This document shows positions 48,000-57,122 of a stretch of 62,062 bases of DNA, one piece after another. The notes beneath the pieces were generated by a model, which did no database searches, was not told the DNA's origin, and worked only from the letters and a program-made list of their open reading frames with translations. Source of the stretch: an uncultured Campylobacter sp. (lineage in GTDB: Bacteria > Campylobacterota > Campylobacteria > Campylobacterales > Campylobacteraceae); assembly GCF_938039205.1 (NCBI RefSeq), contig NZ_CALHVM010000055.1, positions 1-62,062 on the forward strand, read 5' to 3'. Each line of letters starts with the position of its first letter. The first letter of the stretch is position 1. A program made the translations under genes and the position numbers.

Positions 48000-49226
48000 T
48001 CAATCGTTTAAATTTACCTCCGCGCCGCCTATCAATAGCCGCTCGCAGCCCCCCGCGTGCAAGATGAGCATTAGCGGTAGCTGCGCCGCGTCGGCGTCTG
48101 CAAAACCGTCGTAGAGCGCGAGGTCGGCCAGCTTGCCCTCTTTTATCTCGCCTGCGTCTAAATTTAGCGCCTTTGCGGCGTTTTTTGTCGATGCTAGAAG
48201 CAAGATTTTAGCTAGCTCTAGCGGATCAAAATCTGCATGAATGAGTAAATTTGCCCGCAGCTCATCAAGGAAATTTAGGCTCATATTTGAGCTAAGGCCG
48301 TCCGTGCCGATATTTATGCTCACTCCGGCATTTAGCGCGGCGCGTAAATTTAGCATGTGCTTGCTAAGCAGCCTGTTTGAGACCGCGCAGTGCGTGAGGC
48401 TGTGAAGCTCACGGTCAAAGCCCGAAAAATCATCGGCCCAAACGCAGTGCGTAAAGAGCGTGCGAATGCCCGCAAACATCGCTACAAACGAGCTTGGCGT
48501 ATAAAGCGGGTGCGCAGCGGGGTTAAATTTGCCCAGCCACTCTTTAAAGCCGCCCGTGCCGCCCTCTAGCCAGCTTTTTTCGTGTTCGCTCTCCATAAAA
48601 TGCGTCGAGACGACCAGGTCCCGCTCGCGGGCTAAATTTAGCGCTGTAGCAGCTAAATCAGGGTGCGTGGAGTAGGGCGAATGCACCGAAACCGCAGGCG
48701 TAAAAAGCGGACTTTTGCGCTTTTGCGACGCGTCAAATCGGGCGGTAAAATTTGCCAAATTTTGCTCTAACGCGGCTTCGTTCGTGCCCAAAATTTCGTT
48801 AAAAAACACGACCCTGCCACCGCAGTTCGCGCATGCATCCAAATCCCCGCCAAAGCTAGAAACCGCTCCAAAGCTCGCCACGCCGCTACGCTGCATGGTT
48901 TTTATCGCGGAGGCGATGACGGCGTCGTTTGCTGCCTGCGAGAGCGCGCCGCGAGAGGCGATAACCGAGCTTAGCCACTCTAAAAAATCGCCGTAAACGA
49001 GGCTGGTTTTGTTCGCGCTGAATTCCAGGTGCACGTGCGGGTTGATGAATGCCGGCGCCAAAACGGCGTCAGGATACTCGAAAAACTGCGCGCCCTCGTA
49101 TCTTTTGCGTAGTTCCTCGGCCTCCCCAACCGCCTCGATACGCTCATCAAAAGCGACCGCCGCATCCTCTAAAACGGTAAAATTTTCGTCGCATAGCATT
49201 GTAAATTTTGGTTTAACTATGATCAT
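48000..49226 (-). CDS. Aminofutalosine deaminase-family metal-dependent hydrolase
   Basis: 408 residues. Amidohydrolase TIM barrel: INPHVHLEF (metal HxH, near 62-70), SVHSPYSTHPDL (near 190), STHFMESEHEKSW, FTHCVWADD and GTDGLSSNMSLNF (metal Asp). Campylobacterota proteins of this type deaminate 6-amino-6-deoxyfutalosine or act close to that in the futalosine menaquinone pathway; they have been annotated as SsnA-like in the past. Together with mtnN in this window, this supports the futalosine route. Divergent from aroQ. Confidence 0.85.
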   Translation of the reverse strand: MIIVKPKFTMLCDENFTVLEDAAVAFDERIEAVGEAEELRKRYEGAQFFEYPDAVLAPAFINPHVHLEFSANKTSLVYGDFLEWLSSVIASRGALSQAANDAVIASAIKTMQRSGVASFGAVSSFGGDLDACANCGGRVVFFNEILGTNEAALEQNLANFTARFDASQKRKSPLFTPAVSVHSPYSTHPDLAATALNLARERDLVVSTHFMESEHEKSWLEGGTGGFKEWLGKFNPAAHPLYTPSSFVAMFAGIRTLFTHCVWADDFSGFDRELHSLTHCAVSNRLLSKHMLNLRAALNAGVSINIGTDGLSSNMSLNFLDELRANLLIHADFDPLELAKILLLASTKNAAKALNLDAGEIKEGKLADLALYDGFADADAAQLPLMLILHAGGCERLLIGGAEVNLND

Positions 49227-49248
49227 TTTTAAGCTCCTATTTTTCGTG

Positions 49249-49254
49249 ATTGTA
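49249..49254 (-). promoter_or_regulatory. -10 box of the hydrolase gene
   Basis: TACAAT on the minus strand, 23 nt upstream of the ATG at 49226. Confidence 0.4.
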
Positions 49255-49277
49255 GCGAAAATTTAGCTTAAAAAATG

Positions 49278-49283
49278 TATAAT
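49278..49283 (+). promoter_or_regulatory. -10 box of aroQ
   Basis: TATAAT 35 nt upstream of aroQ, in the divergent spacer. Probably drives aroQ, pepQ-like and folK. Confidence 0.55.
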
Positions 49284-49317
49284 CAAGGCTAAATTTAAAT
49301 CTTTTAAAAGGCTAAAA

Positions 49318-49806
49318 ATGGAAACAAAATCTAAACTAATGGTCATCCAAGGCCCGAATATCAACATGCTGGGCACGCGCGAGCCTGATATCTACGGCTC
49401 GATGAAGATGGAGGATATCCACGCACAGATGAAGCTTTTTGCCGAGCAAAACGGCATCGAGATTGAGTTTTTTCAGAGCAATTTCGAGGGCGAGCTAGTG
49501 GATAAGATCCAAGAGTGCTTTGGCGAATTTGACGGCATCATCATAAACCCAGCTGCCTACACGCACACATCTATCGCGATCCGCGACGCTATCGCAGCCG
49601 TCGGGCTTCCGGTCATCGAGGTGCATATCAGCAACATCCATCGCCGCGAAGAATTCCGCCAAAAAAGCCTCATAGCGCCGGTAACTGCGGGACAGATCGT
49701 GGGCTTTGGACCCGTGGGCTACCACCTAGCTATGATTGCGATGCTGCAAATTTTCGAGCAGATAAAAGCTATGAAAGCCGCAAGAGCGGGCGAAAAAGCG
49801 GAGTAA
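49318..49806 (+). CDS. aroQ: Type II 3-dehydroquinate dehydratase
   Basis: 162 residues. Shikimate pathway enzyme. VIQGPNINMLGTREPDIYGS holds the flexible-loop Arg and catalytic Tyr, IINPAAYTHTSIAIRDAI follows, and VEVHISNIHRREEFR contains the catalytic His. Dodecameric flavodoxin-like fold. First gene of a run with the M24 peptidase (13 nt later). Confidence 0.97.
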   Translation: METKSKLMVIQGPNINMLGTREPDIYGSMKMEDIHAQMKLFAEQNGIEIEFFQSNFEGELVDKIQECFGEFDGIIINPAAYTHTSIAIRDAIAAVGLPVIEVHISNIHRREEFRQKSLIAPVTAGQIVGFGPVGYHLAMIAMLQIFEQIKAMKAARAGEKAE

Positions 49807-49819
49807 AACGAGGCAAGAT

Positions 49820-50845
49820 TTGAAAAATTTTATCCTAAAGGACGAAAACGCCGTATTTTGTGAGTGCGGATACAGCTGCGACAACGCGATATTTTTGAGC
49901 CTCGCGGGGCGCAAATTTTTCCTCACCGATGCGCGTTATAGCATCGAGGCGCGCGAGCTTTGCAAAGATACCGAGGTTATCGAGGTCGAGCGAAATTTGA
50001 TAAAAGACGCGCGGCTATTTTTGCGAAAGGCGGGCGTTGCTGAGCTTAGCTATAACCCGTACGATTTTAGCGCGGGCGAGTGGGGGGCGCTTAGCAAGGG
50101 GCTTGGGATAAGATTTAAGGCGCGGGTGAATTTTTCACAAATTTCGCGCATAGTAAAATCAGAAGACGAGATAAAAATTTTAAAACGCGCGGCGCAGCTA
50201 GGCGCGGAAAGATTTGACGAATTTGCCGCGTTCGTGCGCTCTAGCGGCGAAGGGATGAGCGAAGAGGAGCTGTTTTTTAACGCCGAGCTCATCTTTAAGA
50301 AAAAGGGCGAGCTCGCGCTTAGCTTTTCGCCTATCGTCGCGATCAACGAAAACGCCGCAAAGGCGCACGCTCTGCCAAGCAAAAAGCGGCTACGGCAGGG
50401 CGATTTGCTCCTGCTGGACGCGGGGGTTAAATTTAACCGCTACTGCTCGGATAGGACGCGCACGGCGTGCTTTGACGAAAATTTTAACTTCGGCAAAGAG
50501 CAAAATTTTAAAAACGCCAAACGGCAAGAAATTTACGAAATCGTAAAAGAGGCGCAGGCTCTTGCTATCGCGGCGGTTGTGCCCGGCAAAAAGGCGCGCG
50601 AGATCGACGCGGCGGCTAGGGATTTTATCGCCGCTCAGAGCCTCGGCGAGGCGTTTTTTCACAGCACCGGACACGGCGTAGGAGTCGATATCCACGAGCT
50701 TCCGTTTATCTCAAAGCGCGGAGATACCGTGCTAAAAGAAGGCATGGTCTTTAGCGTGGAGCCCGGGATCTACCTGCCCGGCGAGTTTGGCGTGCGCATC
50801 GAGGACGTCGTGGTCGTGCGCGAAAACGGAGCCGAAATTTTATGA
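49820..50845 (+). CDS. pepQ: M24-family Xaa-Pro aminopeptidase
   Basis: 341 residues. An N-terminal creatinase-like domain (about 1-115) is followed by a pita-bread metallopeptidase with dimetal ligands in LLLDAGVKFNRYCSDRTRT (two Asp), FFHSTGHGVGVDIHELP (His), SVEPGIYLPGEFGVRIEDV (two Glu). The start is TTG 49820; the next ATG is far downstream. It overlaps folK by 4 nt (ATGA). Whether it prefers dipeptides (PepQ) or longer peptides (PepP) cannot be read off. Confidence 0.92.
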   Translation: MKNFILKDENAVFCECGYSCDNAIFLSLAGRKFFLTDARYSIEARELCKDTEVIEVERNLIKDARLFLRKAGVAELSYNPYDFSAGEWGALSKGLGIRFKARVNFSQISRIVKSEDEIKILKRAAQLGAERFDEFAAFVRSSGEGMSEEELFFNAELIFKKKGELALSFSPIVAINENAAKAHALPSKKRLRQGDLLLLDAGVKFNRYCSDRTRTACFDENFNFGKEQNFKNAKRQEIYEIVKEAQALAIAAVVPGKKAREIDAAARDFIAAQSLGEAFFHSTGHGVGVDIHELPFISKRGDTVLKEGMVFSVEPGIYLPGEFGVRIEDVVVVRENGAEIL

Positions 50846-51342
50846 GGGTAGCGGGGGCGAGACGGTTTAGCAAATGCCTCTTTTTCCCGAAGGTTTTTGA
50901 TTTTAGACCGGGCTTTAAAAATAGCGTTATTTTGGGGCTGGGCGGTAATATCGGCGACGTGAAAAAGCGCTTTAATGGGCTGCATTTTAAACTCAGCCGA
51001 GATAGTAGGTTTCACGTCGTGGAAAACTCGGCGCTCCTTATAAACGAAGCATTTGGTTTTAAAGAGCAGGCGGATTTTACAAATGCCGTAATGCTTGTGC
51101 AAACGAGCCTTGCCGCGAGGCAAATTTTAAAAATAACGGCAAATTTAGAAAGGCGTTTTGGACGCGTGAGAAGCTTTAAAAACGCGCCCAGAACGCTTGA
51201 TATAGACATTTTGTATTTTAGCGGACGAAACAGAAACGATGCGCGGCTGGCGCTACCGCATCCCGGCGCGCAAAGCAGGGCTAGCGTGATTTTGCCGCTT
51301 GGGACGATGAAGCGCGTTAGCAAAAGCGGAGTGAGATTTTAA
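50842..51342 (+). CDS. folK: HPPK, folate pyrophosphokinase
   Basis: 166 residues. 6-hydroxymethyl-7,8-dihydropterin pyrophosphokinase. VILGLGGNIGDVKKRF begins near residue 29, RTLDIDILYFSG (catalytic Asp pair) is near 118, and LPHPGAQSRASVILPL follows. The first about 25 residues (MRVAGARRFSKCLFFPKVF) precede the normal start of the family, as I recall for Campylobacter HPPK. Confidence 0.93.
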   Translation: MRVAGARRFSKCLFFPKVFDFRPGFKNSVILGLGGNIGDVKKRFNGLHFKLSRDSRFHVVENSALLINEAFGFKEQADFTNAVMLVQTSLAARQILKITANLERRFGRVRSFKNAPRTLDIDILYFSGRNRNDARLALPHPGAQSRASVILPLGTMKRVSKSGVRF

Positions 51343-51454
51343 GATTTAGCGGCCGCAAAGCCTAAATTTGAGGCGGGAACGGAAAATGCATAGCCTTTGC
51401 CGCGACGATTTGGGCTAAAGGCGGCTAAATTTAGCGAGAAACGAAGGAGAAGAT

Positions 51455-52864
51455 TTGGCGACGAAGTTTTATACGTTTACCGGCGAGAGCAGTATGGAAG
51501 CGCTAAAAAAGGCGCAGGCTCAGTGCGGCGAGAGGGCGATCTTGGTAACGACGAAGCAAATTCAGCCAAAGACGATAAACAAAAAGCCGCTTTATGAAAT
51601 TTTAGTTAGCGTCGAAGAGGACGCGAGCGAGCAGAAAAAAAATCAGCCTCAAAAGCAAAATTTAAAGGGCTACGAGGAGTTTTTGCGCGCTCAGGCAGCA
51701 AAAGAGGAAAGGCCGCAAAAGATTATTTTAGACGAGCGCGAGCTTTTTGAAGTCGAAGCTCAAAGCGCTTTAGCTGCGGCAAATTTTAGCCAAAACTCCA
51801 CGAGCTCAGCCTCGCAAAATCAAAACTACAAAACCGTTCAAAATAGCGGCGAGGACATACTCCTAAACATCTCAAAAGCCGCAAAAGAGATAAGCCAAAT
51901 AGCAAATATCGAAACTATGCCTAGTCGCCAAGATCAAAACTACGATAAAAAGATAGACGACGTCGCAAGGCAAGTGAGTATGCTAAGCGAAAAAGTAAAT
52001 ATGATAGCCGATATGTTCTGGGAGGAGAGAGCGGGTGCTAGAAACAACCTAAGCATACCGCCCGAGTTTGCCAGCATCTACAAAGATGCCAAAAATAGCG
52101 GCATGAAAGAGGAACACCTAGAGCAGATAATGAAAATAACCGTGGAAAATATGTCGCCTCAGATGAAGGCTAATCCGACTGCGGTTAGGAGATATTTTAG
52201 CTCGCTGCTTAGAAAGATGCTGCCGTGCAGGAGCGAAGAGGACGATAGAAAACAAAAGATAATGATGCTGGTTGGGCCGACCGGAGTTGGTAAAACCACG
52301 ACTCTAGCTAAACTTGCTGCAAGATTTGCGTATGGAGACGGTAAGCGTGCAAAAACGGGCATCATCACGCTTGATACCTACCGTATCGGGGCGGTCGAGC
52401 AGCTGTTTCAATACGCAAAGATGATGAAGCTACCGATCCTTGACGTTATCGAAGTTGATGATTTTAAAAACGCACTAAAGCAGCTAAATCACTGCGAGGT
52501 TATCCTTATAGACACCACGGGCAGCTCACAGTACGATAAAGAAAAGCTATCAAGGCTAGAAAAGTTTATAAAAAGTACGGATACGCATATAGACGTGCAT
52601 CTGGTGCTATCGGCCGGGGCAAAGATCGAAGATATGCTTGAAATTTACAACGGTTTTAGCTTTCTTGACATTGATACCCTGATTATCACCAAATTTGACG
52701 AGACGAAGATTTTCGGCAATGTATTTTCGCTAGTTTACGAGACGAATAAACCGGTTAGTTTTTTCTCCGTCGGCCAGGAGGTGCCGGACGATATCTTGGT
52801 AGCAAAGAGCGAATTTTTAGTAAGCTGCGTATTAGAGGGATTTAGCAAGGAACATAATGAGTAA
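51455..52864 (+). CDS. flhF: Flagellar GTPase FlhF
   Basis: 469 residues. SRP-family GTPase that sets flagellar pole and number and, in Campylobacter, controls sigma-54 flagellar genes. A basic N-terminal B domain, with a linker to about 200, is followed by N and G domains: GPTGVGKTTTLAKLAARF (near 273), LDTYRIGAVEQL, IDTTGSSQYD and TKFDE. It starts at TTG 51455 with SD AAGGAGA. It overlaps flhG by 8 nt. Confidence 0.97.
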   Translation: MATKFYTFTGESSMEALKKAQAQCGERAILVTTKQIQPKTINKKPLYEILVSVEEDASEQKKNQPQKQNLKGYEEFLRAQAAKEERPQKIILDERELFEVEAQSALAAANFSQNSTSSASQNQNYKTVQNSGEDILLNISKAAKEISQIANIETMPSRQDQNYDKKIDDVARQVSMLSEKVNMIADMFWEERAGARNNLSIPPEFASIYKDAKNSGMKEEHLEQIMKITVENMSPQMKANPTAVRRYFSSLLRKMLPCRSEEDDRKQKIMMLVGPTGVGKTTTLAKLAARFAYGDGKRAKTGIITLDTYRIGAVEQLFQYAKMMKLPILDVIEVDDFKNALKQLNHCEVILIDTTGSSQYDKEKLSRLEKFIKSTDTHIDVHLVLSAGAKIEDMLEIYNGFSFLDIDTLIITKFDETKIFGNVFSLVYETNKPVSFFSVGQEVPDDILVAKSEFLVSCVLEGFSKEHNE

Positions 52865-53723
52865 TCAGGCCGAGAAACTAAAAGGCATAGTGGCCGCCCA
52901 AGCCAAGGCAAAAACTACGTATTTTATCGCTGTAACTAGCGGCAAGGGCGGAGTAGGTAAAAGCACCATAAGCGCAAATTTGGCTAACGTCTTGGCCAAA
53001 AGCGGGTATAGAGTTGCTCTTTTTGATGCGGATATCGGGCTAGCGAATTTAGATGTCATCTTAAACGTGCGCGTTAATAAAAATTTGCTTCACGTGCTAA
53101 AAGGCGAATGTTCCTTAAAAGATATTTTGATCGAAATAAAGCCGAATTTGACGCTGATTCCCGGTGAAAGCGGCGAGGAGATATTAAAATTTAACAATCA
53201 ATTTTTGTGCGAGCAGTTTTTTGCCGAGTCGGCGAACCTTGACGGGCTTGATTTTATCATCATCGACACGGGCGCCGGTATTGGCGGCAACACTCGGCTA
53301 TTTTTAGAGGCTGCAGACGAGGTCGTGGTGGTTACTATGCCCGATCCTGCAGCGATAACGGATGCCTATGCCGTTATAAAAATCACTTCAAAAGATAAAG
53401 ACAATCTTTTGATGGTTTTTAACATGGTGAAAAACGAAAAAGAGGCAATGAGGATATTTGAGCATATACAAAAGGTAGCCAAAGCAAATATCGAAAATCC
53501 GCTAAATTTGGAGTTTTTAGGGGCTATTAGCGAGGATAAAAGCGTCTCAAAGAGCATAAAACAGCGTACGCTTTTTACCGACGATAGCGAATTTTGTCTG
53601 CCGAGCTTGGAGTTAAATCAGATAGCTCAAAGGCTTATTTCGAGATTGGAACAAAAAGTGCTTAAAGATGGTCAAGTCAATAGCTTTAGCGCCTTTTTTA
53701 AGCGCATGATTGAGCAATTTTAA
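52857..53723 (+). CDS. flhG: MinD-like ATPase FlhG (FleN/YlxH)
   Basis: 288 residues. Deviant Walker A GKGGVGKSTISANLAN (near 29-44), ALFDADIGLANLDVILNV, and Walker B IIIDTGAGIGGNT. It limits flagellar number by stimulating FlhF GTPase. In Campylobacter it also affects division placement in the absence of MinCDE (known for C. jejuni). Confidence 0.96.
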   Translation: MSNQAEKLKGIVAAQAKAKTTYFIAVTSGKGGVGKSTISANLANVLAKSGYRVALFDADIGLANLDVILNVRVNKNLLHVLKGECSLKDILIEIKPNLTLIPGESGEEILKFNNQFLCEQFFAESANLDGLDFIIIDTGAGIGGNTRLFLEAADEVVVVTMPDPAAITDAYAVIKITSKDKDNLLMVFNMVKNEKEAMRIFEHIQKVAKANIENPLNLEFLGAISEDKSVSKSIKQRTLFTDDSEFCLPSLELNQIAQRLISRLEQKVLKDGQVNSFSAFFKRMIEQF

Positions 53724-53738
53724 ATTTAGGATTTAGTT

Positions 53739-54092
53739 TTGAAAGCGGAAAATTTTATAGCATTTTTTACTGTTTGCGGATTTTTTACGGGAGTCGTTTT
53801 TTCGGCGTTAAAGTTAAGCGACCCGATACAGATGTTGTTTTATACTTTCGTGATTACGTTTTTCTTTTATCTCGTGATTCACGTTATCATAATGAACTAT
53901 ATCGACGTAAGATTATCTCTTAAAAAGAGATTTGATAAAGAGCAATACGAGCAAACAGCTGATTATCTTATCGGCGAACTAGCTCTTAGAGAAAAGCGTA
54001 TAGATAATATATTAAGTAAGCTAGCTAGCGAAAATATCCTAATAAAACAAGCGCTAGGCAAAAATGGCGAAAGAAATGCAAAAGCCGCATAA
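53739..54092 (+). CDS. Small membrane protein of the flhF-fliA operon
   Basis: 117 residues. Two hydrophobic helices (about 4-25 and 31-53) and a charged coiled-coil-like tail (about 60-117). TTG 53739 is chosen because AGGA lies 8 nt upstream. From memory, C. jejuni carries a membrane protein at the same place (Cj0062c). It overlaps fliA by 29 nt. A role in flagellar biogenesis is likely from context only. Confidence 0.82.
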   Translation: MKAENFIAFFTVCGFFTGVVFSALKLSDPIQMLFYTFVITFFFYLVIHVIIMNYIDVRLSLKKRFDKEQYEQTADYLIGELALREKRIDNILSKLASENILIKQALGKNGERNAKAA

Positions 54093-54771
54093 TCCTTATG
54101 CCTCAAATTTAAAAAAAGAACAAGACGAGGTCGTGCTAGCCTACACGCCAGCTCTTCGCGCGATGGCTTTTAGGCTAAAGGAGCGTTTGCCCGCTCATAT
54201 CGACGTTAGCGACCTGATCGGCGCTGGGCTGGAGGAGATGGTAAAGCTCTCCAGAAAATACGACAAAGAGCAAAACGACTCCTTTTGGGGCTACGCGCAA
54301 AAGCGAGTTTACGGCGCGATGCTTGATTTTTTGCGCGGGCTTGACGTGGTTAGCCGCTCGGACCGTACTTTGGTAAAGTCTATCGAGGCTTTAGTAAATG
54401 AGTATTTTAATAAATTCGAGTGCGAACCGGACGATGTATATATCGCAAGTAAACTCGGTATCGAAGTAGAAAAGGTAAGCGAAGCAAGGAACGTTAGTGC
54501 GGTCGTCGCCGTCCTAAACATCGACGATCAAATGGAGCTAATGAGCGAGGAGAATACGCTAGAACGGGTCGAAAAAGAGGATTTGATAGAAAAGATAACT
54601 CAAATTTTAAACGAATTTGAGGAGCGCGATCAGCTCATCGTACAGCTTTATTATTACGAAGAGCTGAGTTTAAAGGAGATCAGCGAAATTTTGCAGATTA
54701 CCGAGAGTAGGATCTCGCAGATACATAAGCGTTTGATGGAAAAAATAAGAAAAAAGCTTGAGGGTAAATAA
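54064..54771 (+). CDS. fliA: Flagellar sigma factor FliA (sigma-28)
   Basis: 235 residues. Region 2 has AYTPALRAMAFRLKERLPAHIDVSDLIGAG and SFWGYAQKRVYGAMLDFLR. Region 4 has EERDQLIVQLYYYEELSLKEIS and ITESRISQIHKRLM. It directs late flagellar genes and is held by FlgM. A later ATG at 54076 is possible, and the N-terminus is not certain. It lies inside the flagellar run, overlapping the upstream gene. Confidence 0.95.
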   Translation: MAKEMQKPHNPYASNLKKEQDEVVLAYTPALRAMAFRLKERLPAHIDVSDLIGAGLEEMVKLSRKYDKEQNDSFWGYAQKRVYGAMLDFLRGLDVVSRSDRTLVKSIEALVNEYFNKFECEPDDVYIASKLGIEVEKVSEARNVSAVVAVLNIDDQMELMSEENTLERVEKEDLIEKITQILNEFEERDQLIVQLYYYEELSLKEISEILQITESRISQIHKRLMEKIRKKLEGK

Positions 54772-55877
54772 TGGCGGACATTTTAAGTCAAGAAGAGATA
54801 GACGCGCTACTAGAAGTCGTGGACGACGACGATGCTAGCGAATCTATCGGCGAAAAATCAAAAAAAGAAGAACAGCAGCAGGTAATAATTTACGATTTTA
54901 AACGCCCAAACCGCGTCAGCAAGGAACAACTGCGCGCGATAAAGGGCATACACGACAAGCTTGCGAGAAATTTGGCTTCTCAAATTTCAAGCGTTATGAG
55001 AAGTATCGTGGAGATCCGCCTGCATAGCGTCGATCAGATGACGTACGGCGAGTTTTTGATGAGTTTGCCGAGCCCTACTAGCTTTAACGTCTTTTCGATC
55101 AAGCCGCTTGACGGCAACTGCGTTTTGGAGATAAACCCAAGCATCGCGTTTCCGATGATAGATCGCTTGCTAGGCGGTAACGGTGAGGGCTTTGAGACCA
55201 GCAGGGAGCTAACCGATATCGAGGTAAATTTGCTCGATGCGATCCTAAGGATGATGATGCAGCGCCTAAAAGAGAGCTGGTCGATGATCACCGATATGTA
55301 CCCAAACGTCGAGGCTAAAGAAAGTAGCCCAAACGTCGTGCAAATCGTAAGCCAAAACGAGATCGTGATAATGGTCGTCATGGAGATCATTGTAGGCAAC
55401 TCAAGCGGCATGATAAATATCTGCTATCCGGTCATCTACCTAGAGCCGATCTTAAGCCGCCTAGCTAACCGCGATATAATGCTAGGCGAAACGAGCGCGA
55501 AAAAGAGCCGAAACAAAGAGCTAAAAACGCTGATCGGGCGCGCCGAGGTGCTATATGAGGCGATACTAGGTAAAAGTATCGTTAGCGTAAACGAGTTTTT
55601 AAATTTAAAAGAAGGCGACATACTGCGCCTTGACCGCTCGGCAAACGACAAAGCTATCGTAACGATCGATAAAAAAGAGGTGTTTTTGGCTGAGGTCGGG
55701 CTGCATAGATTTAGAAAATCTATCCGTATAGAAGAGCTAATCAGAAGCGACAAAGACGAGATCAAAAACATCCTCGAGCAGTACGAAGAAGAGCGCAGAG
55801 CAAAACTCATGAGCACAGAGCACGAGGATGAGTACGAAGACGATGACATATTAGGCGAGGATGAAAACAATGAATGA
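54771..55877 (+). CDS. fliM: Flagellar motor switch protein FliM
   Basis: 368 residues. The N-terminal CheY-binding motif LSQEEIDALLEVVD is clear, followed by a CheC-like middle domain with TYGEFLMSLPSPTSFNVFS and a FliN-like C-terminal domain (KEGDILRLDRSANDKAIV). An acidic tail follows. It forms the C-ring with FliG, FliY and FliN. The start overlaps the fliA stop by 1 nt. Confidence 0.96.
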   Translation: MADILSQEEIDALLEVVDDDDASESIGEKSKKEEQQQVIIYDFKRPNRVSKEQLRAIKGIHDKLARNLASQISSVMRSIVEIRLHSVDQMTYGEFLMSLPSPTSFNVFSIKPLDGNCVLEINPSIAFPMIDRLLGGNGEGFETSRELTDIEVNLLDAILRMMMQRLKESWSMITDMYPNVEAKESSPNVVQIVSQNEIVIMVVMEIIVGNSSGMINICYPVIYLEPILSRLANRDIMLGETSAKKSRNKELKTLIGRAEVLYEAILGKSIVSVNEFLNLKEGDILRLDRSANDKAIVTIDKKEVFLAEVGLHRFRKSIRIEELIRSDKDEIKNILEQYEEERRAKLMSTEHEDEYEDDDILGEDENNE

Positions 55878-56703
55878 TTTTTTTAAAATTTTCGTAAACG
55901 AGGTAAGGGCTACGGTCGAAGGGCTAACGGGTAGGACGCCTGAAATAGGCGAGAGAAACGAATACGACGCTCCTAAGCAAGAAGGCATAAAGCCGCCTCT
56001 AGCCGTTGCAAACATAGCCGTTAGCGGCGATACGACGGCAAAGATGATACTAGTAGCCACGCCGGTACTGATGAGCGCGATCGGCGAATGGATGCTCGGA
56101 GAAGAAGAGATCTCGCGCAACGAAAATCTAAGCGAGGACGAGCTGGATGCCGCTAAAGAGGTGTTTTCAAATATCATGGGCGCGTTTTCTACGAGCCTTG
56201 GCGCGCAAAAAGGTATGCCGAAGCTAAATTTCGAGGTCGCGAAAGTAAATTTCCTCGACGAGAGCGCAAATTTTGATTTGAACGCGTTTGAAAAAATATA
56301 CGTCTATTCCGTTAAAATCGGAGACGTCAGCGAGCAAATCGCCGTAGTGCTTGATTTTGCATTGGTGAAATTTTTAAATAAAGATCACAAAGAGCCCGCC
56401 CAGCAAGCAACCCCCGCAAAAGGCGATTTAAGCATCGAGGAAATGCGAAATATCGGGCTCATAATGGATGTGCGCCTGCCGCTTCACGTACGTATCGGCT
56501 CAAAAAGAATGCTACTAAAAGACGTGCTCACGATGGACATAGGTTCGGTCATCGAGCTAAATCAGCTCGCAAACGACCCGCTTGAGATTTTGATCAGCGA
56601 TAAGGTCGTAGCCCTAGGCGAGGTCGTCATTGTAGACGGAAACTTCGGCATCCAGATCACTCAGATCGGTACGAAAAAAGAGCGCCTTGAGCAGCTACGT
56701 TAA
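55870..56703 (+). CDS. fliY: Flagellar motor switch protein FliY
   Basis: 277 residues from ATG 55870, which has GAGG 6-9 nt upstream; ATG 55861 would sit directly on that SD. A CheC/CheX-like N-terminal part (IAVSGDTTAKMILVATPVLMS to about 150) and a FliN-like C-terminus (MDVRLPLHVRIGSKRMLLKDVL, from about 195). It lacks the CheY-binding N-terminal peptide seen in FliM. The 8-nt overlap with fliM ties their expression. Confidence 0.93.
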   Translation: MNDFFKIFVNEVRATVEGLTGRTPEIGERNEYDAPKQEGIKPPLAVANIAVSGDTTAKMILVATPVLMSAIGEWMLGEEEISRNENLSEDELDAAKEVFSNIMGAFSTSLGAQKGMPKLNFEVAKVNFLDESANFDLNAFEKIYVYSVKIGDVSEQIAVVLDFALVKFLNKDHKEPAQQATPAKGDLSIEEMRNIGLIMDVRLPLHVRIGSKRMLLKDVLTMDIGSVIELNQLANDPLEILISDKVVALGEVVIVDGNFGIQITQIGTKKERLEQLR

Positions 56704-57122
56704 GGGCTAAAATCGGACGAATTTCGCCTTGGGGCGCTTTTTTAAAACCAAGTCGTATTCGGCCAAATTTAGCACGAAATCGCGAGCAAATTTGGAGGCC
56801 TAAATTTGCAAGCCGCCGCATTTTTAGAAACCACTGCATAAATTTGCGCTAAAGGTTAAGGCGGCGGTTTTGTGATTTTAAAATGGGTTTGCTTTACGAG
56901 TTTGCGCCGTTTAGCGCTAAAATTGCCAGCAAATTTGAGCAAAATTAAGCTGCTTTGATAGCTTTGCAAATTTGAAATCTACCTAAAATTAATCTCAAAT
57001 TTAATTATGCGTCATTTGTTTTTAAATCCGTTTTGGCTATCATTGCTTTTAGATTCGTGTGGTAAATTTAGCCGCTATTTGCAGCTCTAGCACGTAAATT
57101 TAAACTAAGAAAAAGAGAAATA
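56704..57122. other. 419-nt gene-free spacer after fliY
   Basis: A weak hairpin CGCC-TTGG-GGCG at 56725-56736, followed by C and TTTTTT, may terminate fliY. A second symmetry pairs CCGCCGC near 56814 with GCGGCGG near 56862. Otherwise the spacer is AT-rich with many AAATTT words; no gene is supported. Confidence 0.5.

Noticed and set aside
51009..51027. parS-like GTTTCACGTCGTGGAAAAC within folK
   Set aside because: Resembles the parS consensus only in one half, the symmetry is broken, and it lies in conserved coding sequence.
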